From the NCBI GenBank assembly GCA_019137255.1, contig WPDH01000170.1:1-64000 (forward strand): 64,000 bases of DNA. Direction: 5' to 3'. Position 1 is the stretch's first letter. Each line of letters starts with the position of its first letter. The position numbers were made by a program, and so were the translations under genes. Below, piece after piece: positions 1 to 13,140 of this stretch. Under the pieces are notes generated by a model. The model was not told where the DNA came from. It made no database searches and saw only the letters and a list, made by a program, of their open reading frames with translations. This DNA comes from Corinectria fuckeliana. Lineage: Eukaryota; Ascomycota; Sordariomycetes; Hypocreales; Nectriaceae.

Positions 1-720
1 TTATATAACTTCTACTTATATACTAATATAATATTAATATTCCTCTTAGTCTTAGTTTATAATACTATAAATTAATAAATAGAAATATTTATATTATTAA
101 TATTATTATTATAATAGCTAGTTAAAATATAAAATACACTTTATAAGTTAACNNCTTTATATAGCTATAATACTAGTTATATAAGCTATAATAGCTATAT
201 TAACTATATTAATAAAAGTATTAGGTATTACTAAGATAGTCTTATTAGAAGGAATTATTATACTTTATATAAGTATATATTTAGTTATTTATTAAGTAGA
301 AAATAAGTCTATTAGATTAATAATAAAAATAAATAAGAATATAAGCATAAAAAGCTATTAGCTATAATTAGGGTAGTATATAACACTAGGAGACTATTTA
401 TAAACCTCTAAGTAAGTAATTAGTTTATTTAGATAAAATATTATAAGTATAAATAAAAAGGGCCTTTTTATAATAAAAAAAAGAAAAAGAAGAAAGTATA
501 ATAAAGTGTAAAAAGATATATAAGAGTATATAGCTATATATAATTTCTTTTATTATTAATTAGTTACTATAGTAATAAAAACTTTAATCCTTTTATATAT
601 AAATAAATAAGATAAAAATATAGTCTTTTATTATAATATAATATTATATATAATTAAACAAAGCTTATATAATACAGTAAGATAACCCTAGTGCGAAAAT
701 TTAAAAAAAAGTTAATATAA
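1..720. repeat. RIP-degraded AT-rich repeat, truncated by the window edge
   Basis: Sequence is extremely A+T rich, with stop codons in every frame, TpA everywhere and almost no CpA or TpG, the expected result of RIP acting on repeated DNA. It ends abruptly at about 720, where GC-rich sequence begins. No domain can be read, so element class is unknown. Two ambiguous bases (N) lie at 153-154. Confidence 0.8.
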
Positions 721-1299
721 GACACCGGGCCCTATAGCCTTCCGTAGGTCCGTGGTCTCTGGGGCATAATGCCCTGGTCTAAATGGGCGCCGGCAGCCGA
801 GAAGTGTGGAAACCGCCTCTTGAAGATGAACTCAAGCTGGCTCGTCATTGTCGAAGGTACTGAATCCTCCAATCTTCTGTCCCACGTCGGCGAGCGGCCC
901 ATCCACTTAGACGTGGGCGATCGCGTGGTTTACTCAGCCCACGTGTATGCGTGGTCAGGCTGGGGTAGCACTGAAGGCCGGTTCCTTCAGCGAACGTACG
1001 AGTCGTTCGCCGAGACGATGCGGCACAGCTGGGGATACCTGCTCGAGGGCGACGTGGCGCCGGTGTGGGTAGGCGAGATTGGCTCGGGGCGCCATCCCTC
1101 TGTCGGAGGGGCTAATTACTGGCAGAACTTGATGCGATACCTCAAGGGCATGGACGCTGACTTTGGGTATTAGGCCATCAACCCACGGAAACCCACCGGC
1201 AATGTGACGGAGACATACTCGCTTGTAGAGGATGACTGGGTGACGCCGATATTGGACTATCGGATGAAGGACATGCAGGAGCTTATGAAGGCGGAGTAG
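721..1299 (+). pseudogene. Glycoside hydrolase family 5 (cellulase-like) 3' fragment, broken
   Basis: The reading frame resembles the C-terminal part of fungal GH5 glycosidases. It has a YSAHVY segment (substrate-site His/Tyr), VWVGEIG with the expected nucleophile Glu, and a DADFGY..AINPRKP segment. Two in-frame stops interrupt it: TAG at 745-747 (compatible with an original CAG) and TAG at 1171-1173, where family members have Trp (TGG to TAG). After the second stop the same frame continues with recognisable family sequence to a natural TAG at 1297-1299. The N-terminal half, including the acid/base region, is absent because the frame runs into the AT-rich repeat at 720. Both stops fit C-to-T changes at CpA on one strand or the other, so RIP spreading from the repeat is the likely cause. 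Not expected to yield an active enzyme. Confidence 0.8.
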
Positions 1300-1934
1300 A
1301 GGTAACGAGGAGGGACTGGCAAGTTTTGGTGTTGAAGAGCGGAACCGTCTTTTAATGAAAAAAGAGGCTGTGGATTTTGGCGAGTTCTGTTGGCGTCTTA
1401 TATAAATAACTTACACGTTGGATATATCTTGGCGATATGTGTATATGTAAATGCAACTGGTTTGGGAGATTGGTAGGGAAGGAGGGGAAAATATATGATT
1501 TATGATTTCAGTCTTCACGACCCAACGAATGAATAACATACGTGAAAGAATAATATCAATTGTTAGCCCTTAATCTTGCTTGGTTCATGGGAGAGGTATA
1601 AAGTCGGTCCGCCAGATTGGGTGAGGTACTCGATCTAGGCCTACGTATATTGCTCCGCACGCCCGATGGATGAAAGCCGTTTGTGACACATCCAGACATT
1701 GCCGTAAGTCTTAATGCCTACTTGCTGACCGATGCGATCTAATTGTCCGACGATTGTATGTAGCACACACAAGCTCTTGAGTGTTGCTCCTAGTACTTAC
1801 ATATTCTAATTCCTTCTCAATCCTGAGTGCTGTATCGTATCTAGACTAAGAGCTTAGGCTAGCTATCCGAGTCGCCACAGCGGGGATAAGGCGAAGACCT
1901 ACATTAGCACTGTTACTACAGTGGGTGTACCTAG
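1300..1934. other. Intergenic, nothing recognised
   Basis: Moderate GC sequence between the GH5 fragment and the DNA transposon. No open frame with recognisable similarity and no structured repeat was seen. Confidence 0.6.
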
Positions 1935-1936
1935 TA

Positions 1937-1978
1937 GGGTGGGGACCCGGCATCCCGCGCGCACCCGTATCCCGCGCA
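1937..1978 (+). repeat. Left terminal inverted repeat of the DNA transposon
   Basis: A 42-bp GC-rich end, perfect reverse complement of 13141-13182. It contains the 9-mer ATCCCGCGC twice (1952-1960 and 1969-1977). CpA dinucleotides remain unmutated here, in contrast to the interior. The next ten bases also pair with the right end if C/T and G/A differences are allowed at most positions, so the original repeat may have been about 52 bp. Confidence 0.95.
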
Positions 1979-3218
1979 GCAGACCGCGTTTTTGATCAGA
2001 CTTTAAAGCTGTATTTCTTAACAAATACAATAGAAAATAACTAGCTAAGACTAGAATGTGTTTATTATGCTATCTATAGTTAAACTGCCTACTTCTTTAG
2101 AGATTTCTTCTACTAGGGCGGGTAGAATATGCTTTTTTTCCCTCTTTTTCTTTATAGTCTTACTTCTAGCTTTTATAATCTTTATATATATTAGAAAAGC
2201 AGCAATTAGGTTAAATTTAACTACCTTTCTTTTTATAATCTTTTATAACCCTATTTAGTCTTCTAAATATATAACTTTATACCTTAATTTAATAATTTTT
2301 ATAGTTTAATAATTAAGTATATTACTAGCTTTTCCCCCTATCTCTTAGATAGTATAATTAAAGCTGCTAAGATCACTTTATAGTAAATTAAGCTAGCTTA
2401 TAAGCTTACTTTTATTTCTTAGTATATAAGAAATACTATCTTATATAATCTTTTAATACTTTAAGGTGTAAGGTGTTATTTCTGCTTATAGTGCTTAGTT
2501 AGTAATTATAATATATGCTAACAGCTTTTCTATATTAACTAGCTATATTTCTACTTTAGAAAAACCATCTTAGAGGTTTCTCTTAGTTATACCTTTCTCT
2601 AAAGCTATTTTATAACACTCTAGGAAGTATTACTTTAAAATAAGAGCTATTAATATAAAGAAGGAATACTAGTATGTATAATATTTAAAAGTATGCTTAA
2701 TTAGGCTAAATATACCTATATTAAGCAGCTATATAATATATAAGCTATAAGAAGGTAAATAGATAATCTAAATTTAATAAAATAATACTTAAAATTAGAA
2801 TTAGATAGAGATATAACTAGTAAAACTATTAAGAATTAAGATCTACTATTAAGTTAGGTTTTCTAGCTTTATTTTCTTAATAAAAACCTCTTTTAACTAC
2901 TTTTTATATATTAAGATAGTTATAAAGCCTAACTTTATATAGTTATATTTCTAAGAGGGAAAATTAGTATTAAACTACTACTCTTAAAGGTTAATTCCTA
3001 AGAAGACTATATAGAGGGTAAGATACTACCTTATAGTGCTTTCTACCTTTAAGACTAAGACTTAAGTATAATAATCACTTTTTATAATAACTACCTAGTA
3101 AGTAAGGCTTAAGCTAATAACTTTTTTAGCCTTTATTATACTCTTAGTAAGACTATATTTATCTAAATTATAAATATAGCTAGGCCTAATAGACTTCTTA
3201 TATATTTACTATACTAAT
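1979..3218. pseudogene. Left interior of the DNA transposon (transposase expected, unreadable)
   Basis: RIP-saturated sequence between the left inverted repeat and the Gypsy insertion point. The longest open stretch (about 2058-2258, 66 codons, hydrophobic through AT bias) shows no transposase motif. By position it should hold part of the transposase gene. Confidence 0.4.
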
Positions 3219-3223
3219 ATAAT

Positions 3224-3607
3224 TAATATAAAATTAACTATATTAAGAGATATATAAAGTAAATACTACTAAAAGAAAGAATCTCTACTTATATAATTAA
3301 GATACCTAAAGCTTAAGAGTAAGATAGTAAGATAATAAGATTATAGTTTTTCTATCTATTTTAGTAACTATCTTTCTCTTTATATAGGGGGAAGTCTTAG
3401 AGCACTCTCTAGTTACTCCTTAGGAAATCTCTAGATAGGTCTTAGAATTTCTCTAGGACTATCCTAAGATTTCCTGGGATAATTTCTAGCCTAATTAGTA
3501 GGAGATTTCTCTTCTTATTATAGCCACTCTTTAGTAGCCCTCTCTAGGGTTATAGCCTAGGCTGTTATCAGATAGTAATAGCTCTCTATCTAGCTTATTC
3601 TATAATA
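3224..3607 (-). repeat. Gypsy 3' LTR (left copy)
   Basis: 384-bp direct repeat matching 12235-12618 with mostly C/T and G/A differences. Because the element reads on the minus strand, this left copy is the 3' LTR. Confidence 0.93.
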
Positions 3608-6149
3608 AATCCCTATAATAAAAGAAAAGTATATTATTCTTAGTATATCTATATTAATTACAGCTAGGCTATTTCTTATACTAGTAGGAGTTTTATTAAT
3701 AGTTATATATAAGATTTTCTTAATCTAAAGGTACTTACCTTATATTTTACTATTATATATTAGAGGAAATCCTCTAGCCCTACTAGGCCCTTTTGTCTAT
3801 TATATTTTCTTCACCTATTTAGTTTATTAGGAACTTCTTATATATATTATTAGTTATACTCTTATATTCCTCTCTAATAAGCTTCTCTAAATCTATAGCT
3901 ATAGTAAGTATATTATATTTCTTAGTATTAGCAGGGGCGGGTTAGTAGAGTTAGTATTTTCTAGCCTTAATAGTATAAAGCGCTATTAGAAGGCTAATAG
4001 CTTATATATTTTGCTTAGTGCTAGCAGGGGTAATAAGTGTGGGTCTCCTAACTATATTCTACTTGCCTTTCTTATAAAACTATAGTATCACCTTAATTAT
4101 TTTAGTAGTAGTCTCTAAGTAAGAAAAGAACTCTTATTATACTATTTGCTTAGCTAGCTTAGTTATATTATCATCTAGAAAGCTAATTACCTATAGTATA
4201 TTATTAAGACAAATTACTAGTTTTAAAGATATTCTTACTATTTATACTATCTATTATAAAAAGCAGTCTAACTATATTATTTTATAGTAAACCTAATAGT
4301 ATTTAGCAAAATATTTAGCTATATTAATATTAAGAAACTAAATAGCTTAGTTAGCTGTCTAGATATACTATACTAGTATAGTTTCTTCTTCTTACTAGAC
4401 TATAGCTTTTAGGATAATAGGTGTGTTATTTTATAGAGTAGTAGTCTTAAGTTATATACTTACTATTACTTATTATAAAGTTATAGCTATACTATTATTA
4501 ATAGCTGCTAAAAGTGTATTAGTAGCGCTTTATTTAGCGGGGGTGATAATATTTTATAATATAAATAGATCTTTATTATAATTTTCTTAAGAGGTTATAA
4601 TCTCTAATAGGGCTATTATAAAGAGCTAATATTTTAGTTTACAAGTTAGAGTGCCTAAGATAGGGTTAGTAAAGCAGATATATTTAAGTAATAAGCTAAT
4701 AGGAGTGTTAATTTCCTATTATATATTAGGCTAAAGCTAGCATGCTAGGTTAATATAAGTATAGCTATCTACTAATCCTCTAATCTTATTAAGAGCTTTC
4801 TAAGCTCTATTAATTAGAGCAGGTAACTACTAGAAGGTTATCTTAGTAATTTGCTTAAGTATTTTAGTAAGAATTATAAAGATCTTAATTTTTCTAATAA
4901 TAGATATAGTTAGCTTATAAATATTAGTTTATATTAGCCTAGTTATATTATTAAAGCTTATAGTAGAGATATAAGTATTTCCTGCTAAGAGAGGGCTATT
5001 ACTCTAGTACTACTTATTTTGTTTTTATATTTATTATAGTATTTCTTATAGTAGTATACTTAGTTTACTAGCTATCTTACTTACTATTTTGCTTATAACT
5101 TTACTTATAGTTTTATTTAAGGTTTTATACTAATTATAGTTTAAGTTATTATAATAGTATATTTAGTTCTGTTAGTTTATAAACCTAGTATTAAGATTAT
5201 AATTTTTAGCTTATATAAGCTAGCAGAAATATTTATAATATTATAAGAAGGTCTTAATCTAAATATAGTATTAGTTAGAGCTTTTAGCTGCTCTAAGGTT
5301 ATATTTATTACTATATAGCTATATAGCTTAGTAATACTTTTTATACTAAAAGCAGAGAGAATATTAGGTAAGCTAGTTTTTAAATAGCTAGTAAAGCTCT
5401 TAGTCTTTAGACAGAAATATATTACTTAATAAGAGAACTTAGAATAGTACTTATTCTTTTTATTTAGTATTATAAGATATTTCCTGTGTGTTAGTAATAT
5501 AAGGTTATAATCTTCTCCTCTAAGAAGTAAAGATAGTAATATATAAAGGAAAATAATAATAAAAGAAAATAGTATATTAGGTTATAAAGTATTAATTTCT
5601 TACTTATATATCCTATTATTAGCTAGTAGTAGCTATTAGTAGTATTCTTAGTAAGATAGTAGTAAATATACTAAGCTATTACCCTAGGTGATCTACTATT
5701 ATAGCTTAGGATTTTCCTAAATAGGACTCTTTTTAGCTAGCACTCTTAATACTATAGTATTTTATAGTATAAGATTCTTTCTTAGTCTTTTATGCTTTTA
5801 GTATAAGGCCTTAGTAGTATTATATATTTAGTCTATTATATTATTCTTAGTTTATTTTTTAACTAGTATAGTTATTACTTATATAACTAGCTATAGCTTA
5901 CTATGCTTATATTTTTATTTCTTAGTGAGTTCTACTTTATATTACTCTTTTACTTAGTATTTTATAATAAGCTTATTACTTTTAATAGTATCTTCTTCTA
6001 GCTAGAGGTTATAGTTACTTAGCTATTCTTTCTATATAATAAGATACTTAGTTTTTAGTTTTTTTTTTTCTTACTTTTATATTTATAATCTAATTACTTA
6101 ATTAACTTCTTAGTGTTTATACTTATCTCTCTAGTTTTCTACCTTATAG
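3608..6149 (-). other. Gypsy 3' interior beyond the integrase end, no domain recognised
   Basis: About 2.5 kb between the integrase C-terminal segment and the 3' LTR. That is long for a simple Gypsy element. Minus-strand translation near 5850-6150 is rich in Lys, Glu and Arg, suggestive of a basic tail or chromodomain-like extension, but no motif is secure. Confidence 0.4.
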
Positions 6150-8620
6150 TCTTCTATTAGGATAGCTCTTAGTTGTCTAATTAGTTTATCTACTAGCTTA
6201 AGTTAAGTAACTAATATTACTAGGTGGATATTAAGGTTATCTTTTATTTTAAGTTTATATACTAGGTTTCCTACCTGTTTAAAAATCTTATATAGTCTAG
6301 TTTTTTTCTCCTTTAGTTTTTTTATATAGTTATTTACTATTATATATTCTTTCTTATAGAGTTCTAACTAGACTTAGTCCTCTAGTTTATATTTTACTAG
6401 CTAGTATTTCTAGTTATACTAGTATTTTATAACTACTTATATAAAAGCTAAGATAAGTTTAGCTTTATTATAAAGAATATTCTAATTAAAGGTATTAGAT
6501 TTATCTTTTAGCTATTATAGCTTATTATTTAAGTGCTGCCTAGTAACTAGCTCACTTAGTGATATATTAATAGCTAATAAATATAAGTTATTTAGGCTAA
6601 ACTAGAGAGGGATAAGAGCTAAAACCTAGGGCTAGCCTAGGAAGTTACTAGTGAAATATTAGAGGGCTACTTTTACTACCTAATTTTATCTTTTTATAGC
6701 TCTATTAGTTTATAAATACTATACTATTAATATAAGAAGCTTAGTTTTAAATACTATTTACAAATCTTACTAGAAGTTTAATATAAACTTTATATCTTAG
6801 TTAGATATAATACTATATAAGATTCTCTAGTTATATTATATTAGTTTTATAAATAATACTTATACCTAGTTTTTAGTAGTATACTAATTATTCCCTAGTA
6901 TAAGCAGGTATATTTAATACTACTTATAGGTAATAGTTAGTAAGTAGTTAAAAAACTGCTTTTCTAGGTTTAGCTATAGTATTTTTTTAGCTTTTATAAC
7001 TAGCAGCCTTATAATAAAGTCTATTATAATTATATAAAATAAGATTAGAGGGCTTTAGATAGGTATTAGTTAGCCTAGTAGTTTCTAGTAGTTAGTAAGG
7101 TTTCTACTATATATATTATATTTATCTTATACTACTTAGATTTCTTAGTATAAGTTAGTTATTATAAAAGAACTTAATAGGTCTTACTAAGATTATACCT
7201 CCTTTAGGTAAAAGTTTTACTTATAATTATCTTAAATAACTTTCTAGCCTATATTTATAAGTAAGTATAGCTATTAGTATTTACTATACTCTTATAGGTA
7301 AATAAGTCTATTCTGCTAAAAAAAGAGAAGCCTTAAGATCTTATCTTTTTTGCTAAGCTATACTAGAATTACTACCTATTTTACTTTCTTAGGATACTAG
7401 TTAATAATTTCCTAGTATAAACTAGTTTATATACTAGCTTTTATAAAGTAAAAGGCGTAAGTAACTAGTTTCTCCTCTTCTTAAAGGCAGTCTAGTTTAT
7501 CTTTCTTAGTACTATTTTATATATCTTCTTAGCTTAAAAGCTTTAAGAGTATATTTAGTACTATATTAGTTAGTCTTAAGATATATTAGATATCTAATAA
7601 GTACTAGCTAAGATATTATAAAGTTAGAGTAAGATAATTATTATTCTATAGGGTGCTAGTAAATACTAATTTCTAGTAGACTAAGATGTAAATAGTAAAG
7701 TAGTTAGTAAGTATAATCACTTTATCTTTTTATATTAACTAGATTATTATTTAGGCTTTTTAGTATATTTAGACTAAGTATACTATTTCTATTTCTATTA
7801 GCTAATAGTTTTTCTTAGTATTATATAAGGCTTAGCTAAGGTATATAATAAGGTATATAACTATAAATAGGATTTTACTAACTTAATCCTAGGTGTATTT
7901 TAGGTCTAGGTAATATATTATACCTTTTATTCTCTATTCTTTTAATATATTAGGCTAAATAAATAGTTTTATATCTAGGTTAAAGTAATAAAGTGATTTA
8001 GTATTTACTAGCCTGTTTATAATCTTATAAAAACTATTAATCTCTTTAGGGGTTAAAATAAACTCAGCTTAGGTTATATAGCTAACTTATCTCTAACCTA
8101 TTACTAATTTGCCTAATTTATATTCTTTTATAAGTATGCTAGTTTTCCTAGCTTATAGTAGTTTAATAGCTCTAGTAAATCTTAGGATTAAGTGTTATAG
8201 CTATCTAACTATACTAATCTATTTTTTAAGTTAAAGTAAATTTATTAGGAATTTAATATTTCTTAGAGCTATTATTTATTCTTAAGTATTAGATAGGTTT
8301 AGCTTATCTACTTAGAATCTAAGTAATTAGACTAATAGGTAGCCTAAAAAGGCTTTCTTAGCTAAGAGGGTAATATTCTTTTCCTAGAATAGCTAAAAGA
8401 TTATTTAAAGATACCCTAAGTGTTTTATATTATTATTAGAGAAAATAATAATATTATTAATAAATACTATAGTAAAGGCTTAGTATAGTTAAAATAGCTA
8501 GTCTATAAACTATTAGATATATACTAAAGAGTTCTTAAATCCTATTAGGGCTATCTTAGATTACTCTAATTCTTAGTAGCTAACTACTATAAAGTAATCT
8601 TAGTGTTTAAAGTGTACTAA
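6150..8620 (-). pseudogene. Gypsy pol remnant (reverse transcriptase to integrase C-terminus)
   Basis: Minus-strand translation shows, in order, a KNS-x-x-Y-I segment (about 8540), FINNIIIFS (8438-8467, mutated YxDD box), an EKNITLL..KKAFLGY segment (about 8340-8400) typical of the thumb/connection region, and near 6240-6320 a LDYIRFLNR..N segment resembling the GPF/Y-type integrase C-terminus, followed by NIH resembling the usual IHPVFH. Stops are TAA and TAG at positions where CAA, CAG or TGG would fit. Edges are approximate; RNase H and the integrase core lie between but I could not pin down their residues. Confidence 0.75.
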
Positions 8621-11600
8621 GAACTAGTGAAAAAATAACTAGGTATTAATAATACTAATATATTATTTCTCTTAAAGTTTACTAAGAATATCCTCTTATA
8701 GGGGTATTAAGTAGGTATTTAGAATTATTATATTATTTAGGGCTTATAAGTCTACTACTATATATTCTTTCTTTTTACTAGCTACTATTTATTATACTAT
8801 AAAGATAAGGCTTATAAATAGTGTTAGTTTTATAACTCACTCTATTTATTCTTAGTTATATAGTTAGTTAAATATAGTATCTAAAAAGTCTCTTTCTTTT
8901 TTTCTTAGTAAGTAAGATTATAATCCTAGCTTTTATTAGTACTAATTATTTACTAAGAGTACTTTTATCTGCTTATACTTAGATACTACTATTTTCTCTT
9001 AGTTAGCCTAAATACTAGTATATTCTTATATAAGATCTTAGACTTATTATATAAAGCTAGTTTAGTTATTATAGATTTTTACTTCTTCTGCTGTTTTAAC
9101 TTTTAAGAGGGTCTTATCTTTAGATATACCTAGCTTAGTATTTAAGTCTAGACTAGCATTTTAGAACCTTATACTAGGTTTCTAGTTAGGTTTCTTATTA
9201 GCTAGAGTTATAGCTTCTTAGGTTAGGTATTTAAGCTTATAGGTTATTAGTACTATATCTTTATATTTAGTAAGTAAGTTACTTTAGTTAGCTTTTTTAA
9301 TAAAATTCTTATTTTTAACTAGTTTAAGAATACCTAGTTGTTAGTTCTTTTAGATTATTAATAGCTTCTACCTGTTATTTATTATAAAGACTACCTTAGG
9401 CTACCTTATAATAGCTCTAATAATATCTTAACTTTATAAGTTAAGAAGAAAGTCTTAGCCTTTTAGGACACTTAGTATACTTACTTATACTGTTTTACTA
9501 CTTTTAGGAGGGATTATAATATATATATTACTTTTTACTAGGTATTTATAAGGTCTTATATAGATATATACTAAGATAGGTAAGCATAGCCTATTAGCTA
9601 TACCTATTTGCACTTTCTGCTAGGTATTAATAATATCTACTCTATAAGTAGTGTTAAATTCTTAGCCTAAAAGTAGTCTTACTAATAGTTTTAATATAAC
9701 CTAAGCTCTAATATAAACTTTTACTACTATATATTCTCCTGCCTAATAGCCTAGTAAGTATATTATAAATATTACTTATCTTTTTATCTTATTTTAGCTT
9801 ATACTACTAAGCTTAGCCTAATATTCTCTAGTGAAAGTTATATCTAGAAAGAACTAGAGTATCTTATAACTAACTACTAAGTGTGTTATACTTATATCTA
9901 TATAAATCTCTTATTATTTAGTTTTAACTAAAGAGGCTTTTACTTATACTTATATATAGCTATACTTTAAGAGGTGCTATAGGTTTAGTTTCTTACCTTA
10001 TAGTATATACTTAATAATAGTAAGAATCTACTTAGGCTTATAAGTAAGATAGACTAAGTCTTATAGTAAAACTAGGTAGTAGTTACTAATATTTAGAATA
10101 AATTTCTTAATACTATTCTAGCTTTTTATAGTTTTCTAGATAAATTTATATACCTTTAGTATAGTATATAAAGATTTTAGGTTATCTTATAGTTTATTTA
10201 TATTAATATTATATTATCTTATTATTATATAAGCTACCTCTTCTAAGTTTTATAGTTTTTTTTTAGTAAAAAATACTTATACCTATTCTTAGGAAATATA
10301 ATATCTCCTAAGCTTATCTAGCTAAATATTATTAAATATATAAAATATTTAAGTGCTTATATTCTTACTACTAGGTTACTCTAAGTATATAATTATAAGG
10401 TAGAGAGCTAGGGCTAGTAGTAAGACTATATTTTAAATTAGGGTTTTAGCAGCTATTATGTTTCTTACTAACAGAAATAATATAAACTAGACTTAATTTC
10501 AGGTTAGTATATTATTTTATACTTCTAGAGGTATAAGTAAGAGTATATATACTTATCTCTACTAATAGTTATTTTACTATAAGAGAAGGCTTTTATTATT
10601 ATCTATTTATAAGGTTAGTCTAGCTATATTACTATATAAGGTTTAAAGGTATATTATTTTTAGTTTCTAGGTAGCTATACTAGCTTAGTTTCTTATTAGG
10701 GTGTAATACTTTCCCCTAAGAAGGTAGCTTTAACTTTCTGCTATTATATAGATATAAAAGTTTAATATATAAAGCTTATTTATATCTGCCTAGTTATTAA
10801 TAAACTAGTAAGAAGCTAGGTAGCTTATAACTTCTTAAAGGTAAATATTAAGCTTATTAAAGACTAAGTTAGTAAGGTAATTAGGTAGGTATTTAATAGT
10901 ATATACTATATATTTAACTCTAGATATCTAATTCTAAAAGTTAACTTAGTTAGTAATATTTTAAATAGTAAATTTCTCCTTTTATAGAGTGTTTATTATA
11001 ACTTCTAGTTAGGTTTTAAAGTAGGTCTAAATTAGATTAATTTATATATTAATTCTTTTATAACTATTCTAGAGTACTACTTATTAGTTATTAGTTAAGT
11101 TACTAATATACTAGTCTAAAGCTAATCTAAGAAGCAGATATAGTATATTTTAAACTAGTACTACTTTATATTTTAGTTCTTATATTATATATTATTCTAA
11201 GAAATTAATAAAGCAAAAGGTATTTCTCTAGATAAGATTCTTATTATCTAGCTTTATATTATTAAAAGATTTATTATAAGTATCTACTAGTTAGAACTTT
11301 TCTACTTCTTCTACTTAAAACTAGATATATAATACTAAGATAGTGTTTATTTATATCTAGCTAAGAAGGTTATATAGGTTTTCTATAGTAATAAAGGTTT
11401 TTTATACTATTAGATATTCTAGCAGATTATCTATACTTAGGGCTAATTCTGTTAGTATCTTAATTGTTAGAGCTAGGGGTTATTAATCTACTATTATAGG
11501 TTTCTTACTTTTATTTAGTTAGAAGGTTAAGTTAAACTTTATAGGAGCTGGTTTGTTTTATAGACTAGTTATTAAAAGGAGGGCATCCTTAAAGTGTTAT

Positions 11601-12234
11601 TAGGCTAGGATTTATGATAGGTTTAACAGGTTAGTAGATTAGGATCTTAGTTTATCTTTAATATCTTAGTTATAAAGCTGTTAGGCGAGATTATTATTAA
11701 CTAGGTTAGCTATTAGTTACTAGGTAGAAAAAGACAGTTATAGTAAAATAGGAAAAGTCTTAAGAGGGGTTAGGCTAGTTATTCTTAAGGAGCTTATAAG
11801 TAGTTAGAAGATATTTAGGGGTAGTAATAAGTATTAGTATTTCTATCTAGTTAGGTAATAATAAAGTTCTTTTTAGTTATATACTTATTTCTTAGATTTT
11901 AACTATCTTATAATTACCTTCTTAATTCTAGTATATAGTTTTAACTTTTATATTAAGAGGTATATAAGAGACTTAGCTGCTTTCTTAGGGTTAGGTCTAA
12001 AGGTAGTATACAAAAGGAATAGATAGGTAAGTCCTAACTGCTAATATTATTCTTAAAGGTAATATTTCTATACTTATATATTATCTTTCTTATTAATTAA
12101 GTTAATTACCTTAGGGGAGAAAAGTTCTTAGTAACTAAGGATTTCTTAGTAAGCTTTTAAGAGTTTCTAACTAAGGTAAAAGTTAAGAGCTATTTAGAAG
12201 GTATATAAATATAGGTAATATAATTACTACTATT
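8621..12234 (-). pseudogene. Gypsy 5' interior (gag and protease expected, unreadable)
   Basis: Between the 5' LTR and the reverse transcriptase core. By element order it should hold gag, protease and the start of pol. RIP is too heavy for me to recognise a CCHC knuckle or protease motif. Confidence 0.4.
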
Positions 12235-12618
12235 TAATATAAAATTAACTATATTAGGAGATATATAGAGTAAATACTACTAAGAGGAAGAATCTCTACT
12301 TATATAATTAAGATACTTAAAGCTTAAGAGTAAGATAGTAAGATAATAAGATTATAATTCTTCTATTTATTCTAGTGACTATCTTTCCCTTTATATAAGG
12401 GGAAGTCTTAGAGTACTTTTTAGTTACTCCTTAAGAAATCTCTAGATAGGTCTTAAGATTTCTCTAGGATTATTCTAGGATTTCCTAGGATAATTCCTAG
12501 CCTAATTAGTAGGAGATTTCTCTTCCTATTATAGCCACTCTTTAGTAGCCCTCTCTAGGGTTATAGCTTAGGCTGTTGTCAAATAGTAACAGCCCTCTGT
12601 CTAGCTTATTCTGTAATA
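12235..12618 (-). repeat. Gypsy 5' LTR (right copy)
   Basis: 384-bp direct repeat partner of 3224-3607, bounded on the outside by ATAAT at 12619-12623. It should have held the promoter of the element. Confidence 0.93.
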
Positions 12619-13140
12619 ATAATATACTATAATTAGATCACTTTAAGAGTAGTACTTTTTAAATAAGTAGCTTTAAGAGATATAAAAGTCTTTAATTTAA
12701 CTTTTATATTATATTAGAGGAAGTATAAGACCTAGTAATACCTAATAAGATTATTAATATATTTAAGGTTACTAATTTCTTATATAATAGTATATAAATC
12801 ACACCTTAAAAGAGCCTATCTAGTAATTTCTTCTTTTATAATCTAATTAACTAATAGCTTCTCTTAAATTAGTAATAGTCTTTAGGCCTTCTTATACTTT
12901 TACTTTCTGTTTTTAATACTATTCTTTTAACCCTAAAGTGTAAACTTAAGAATATAATACTATATGCTAAGAGTGCGAATTTTCTTGCTATTTATAGCCT
13001 TAATAAGGATTTTAGCTATAACCTTATCACAGCTAGGCGTGTAAGAAGCTATAGTTAAAGTCTGGTTAAAATTAGGTTCTAATTAATAATATTATGATTA
13101 AGTGTTATAAAGGGTATTACATTTACGCGTCACGATTTAG

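Larger units (their letters stand above)
3224..12618 (-). mobile_element. Gypsy (Ty3) LTR retrotransposon, minus strand, RIP-inactivated
   Basis: Two direct repeats of exactly 384 bp (3224-3607 and 12235-12618) bound a 9.4-kb element, flanked by the 5-bp target duplication ATAAT (3219-3223 and 12619-12623). Both LTRs begin TA and end TA, as expected if the usual TG..CA ends were mutated by RIP. On the minus strand the reverse transcriptase core can still be read through multiple stops: a KNS..Y segment, then FINNIIIFS at 8438-8467 where Ty3 elements have a YxDDI(V/I)xFS block. Downstream lies an integrase C-terminal segment near 6240-6320. RT before the integrase end gives the Ty3/Gypsy order. 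The element is inserted inside the Fot1/Pot2-like transposon. Both Asp of the YxDD box are changed (GA to AA), so it is dead. Confidence 0.92.

Noticed and set aside
2058..2258. 66-codon hydrophobic frame in the DNA transposon
   Set aside because: Phe/Ile/Leu richness follows from AT bias after RIP; no motif.
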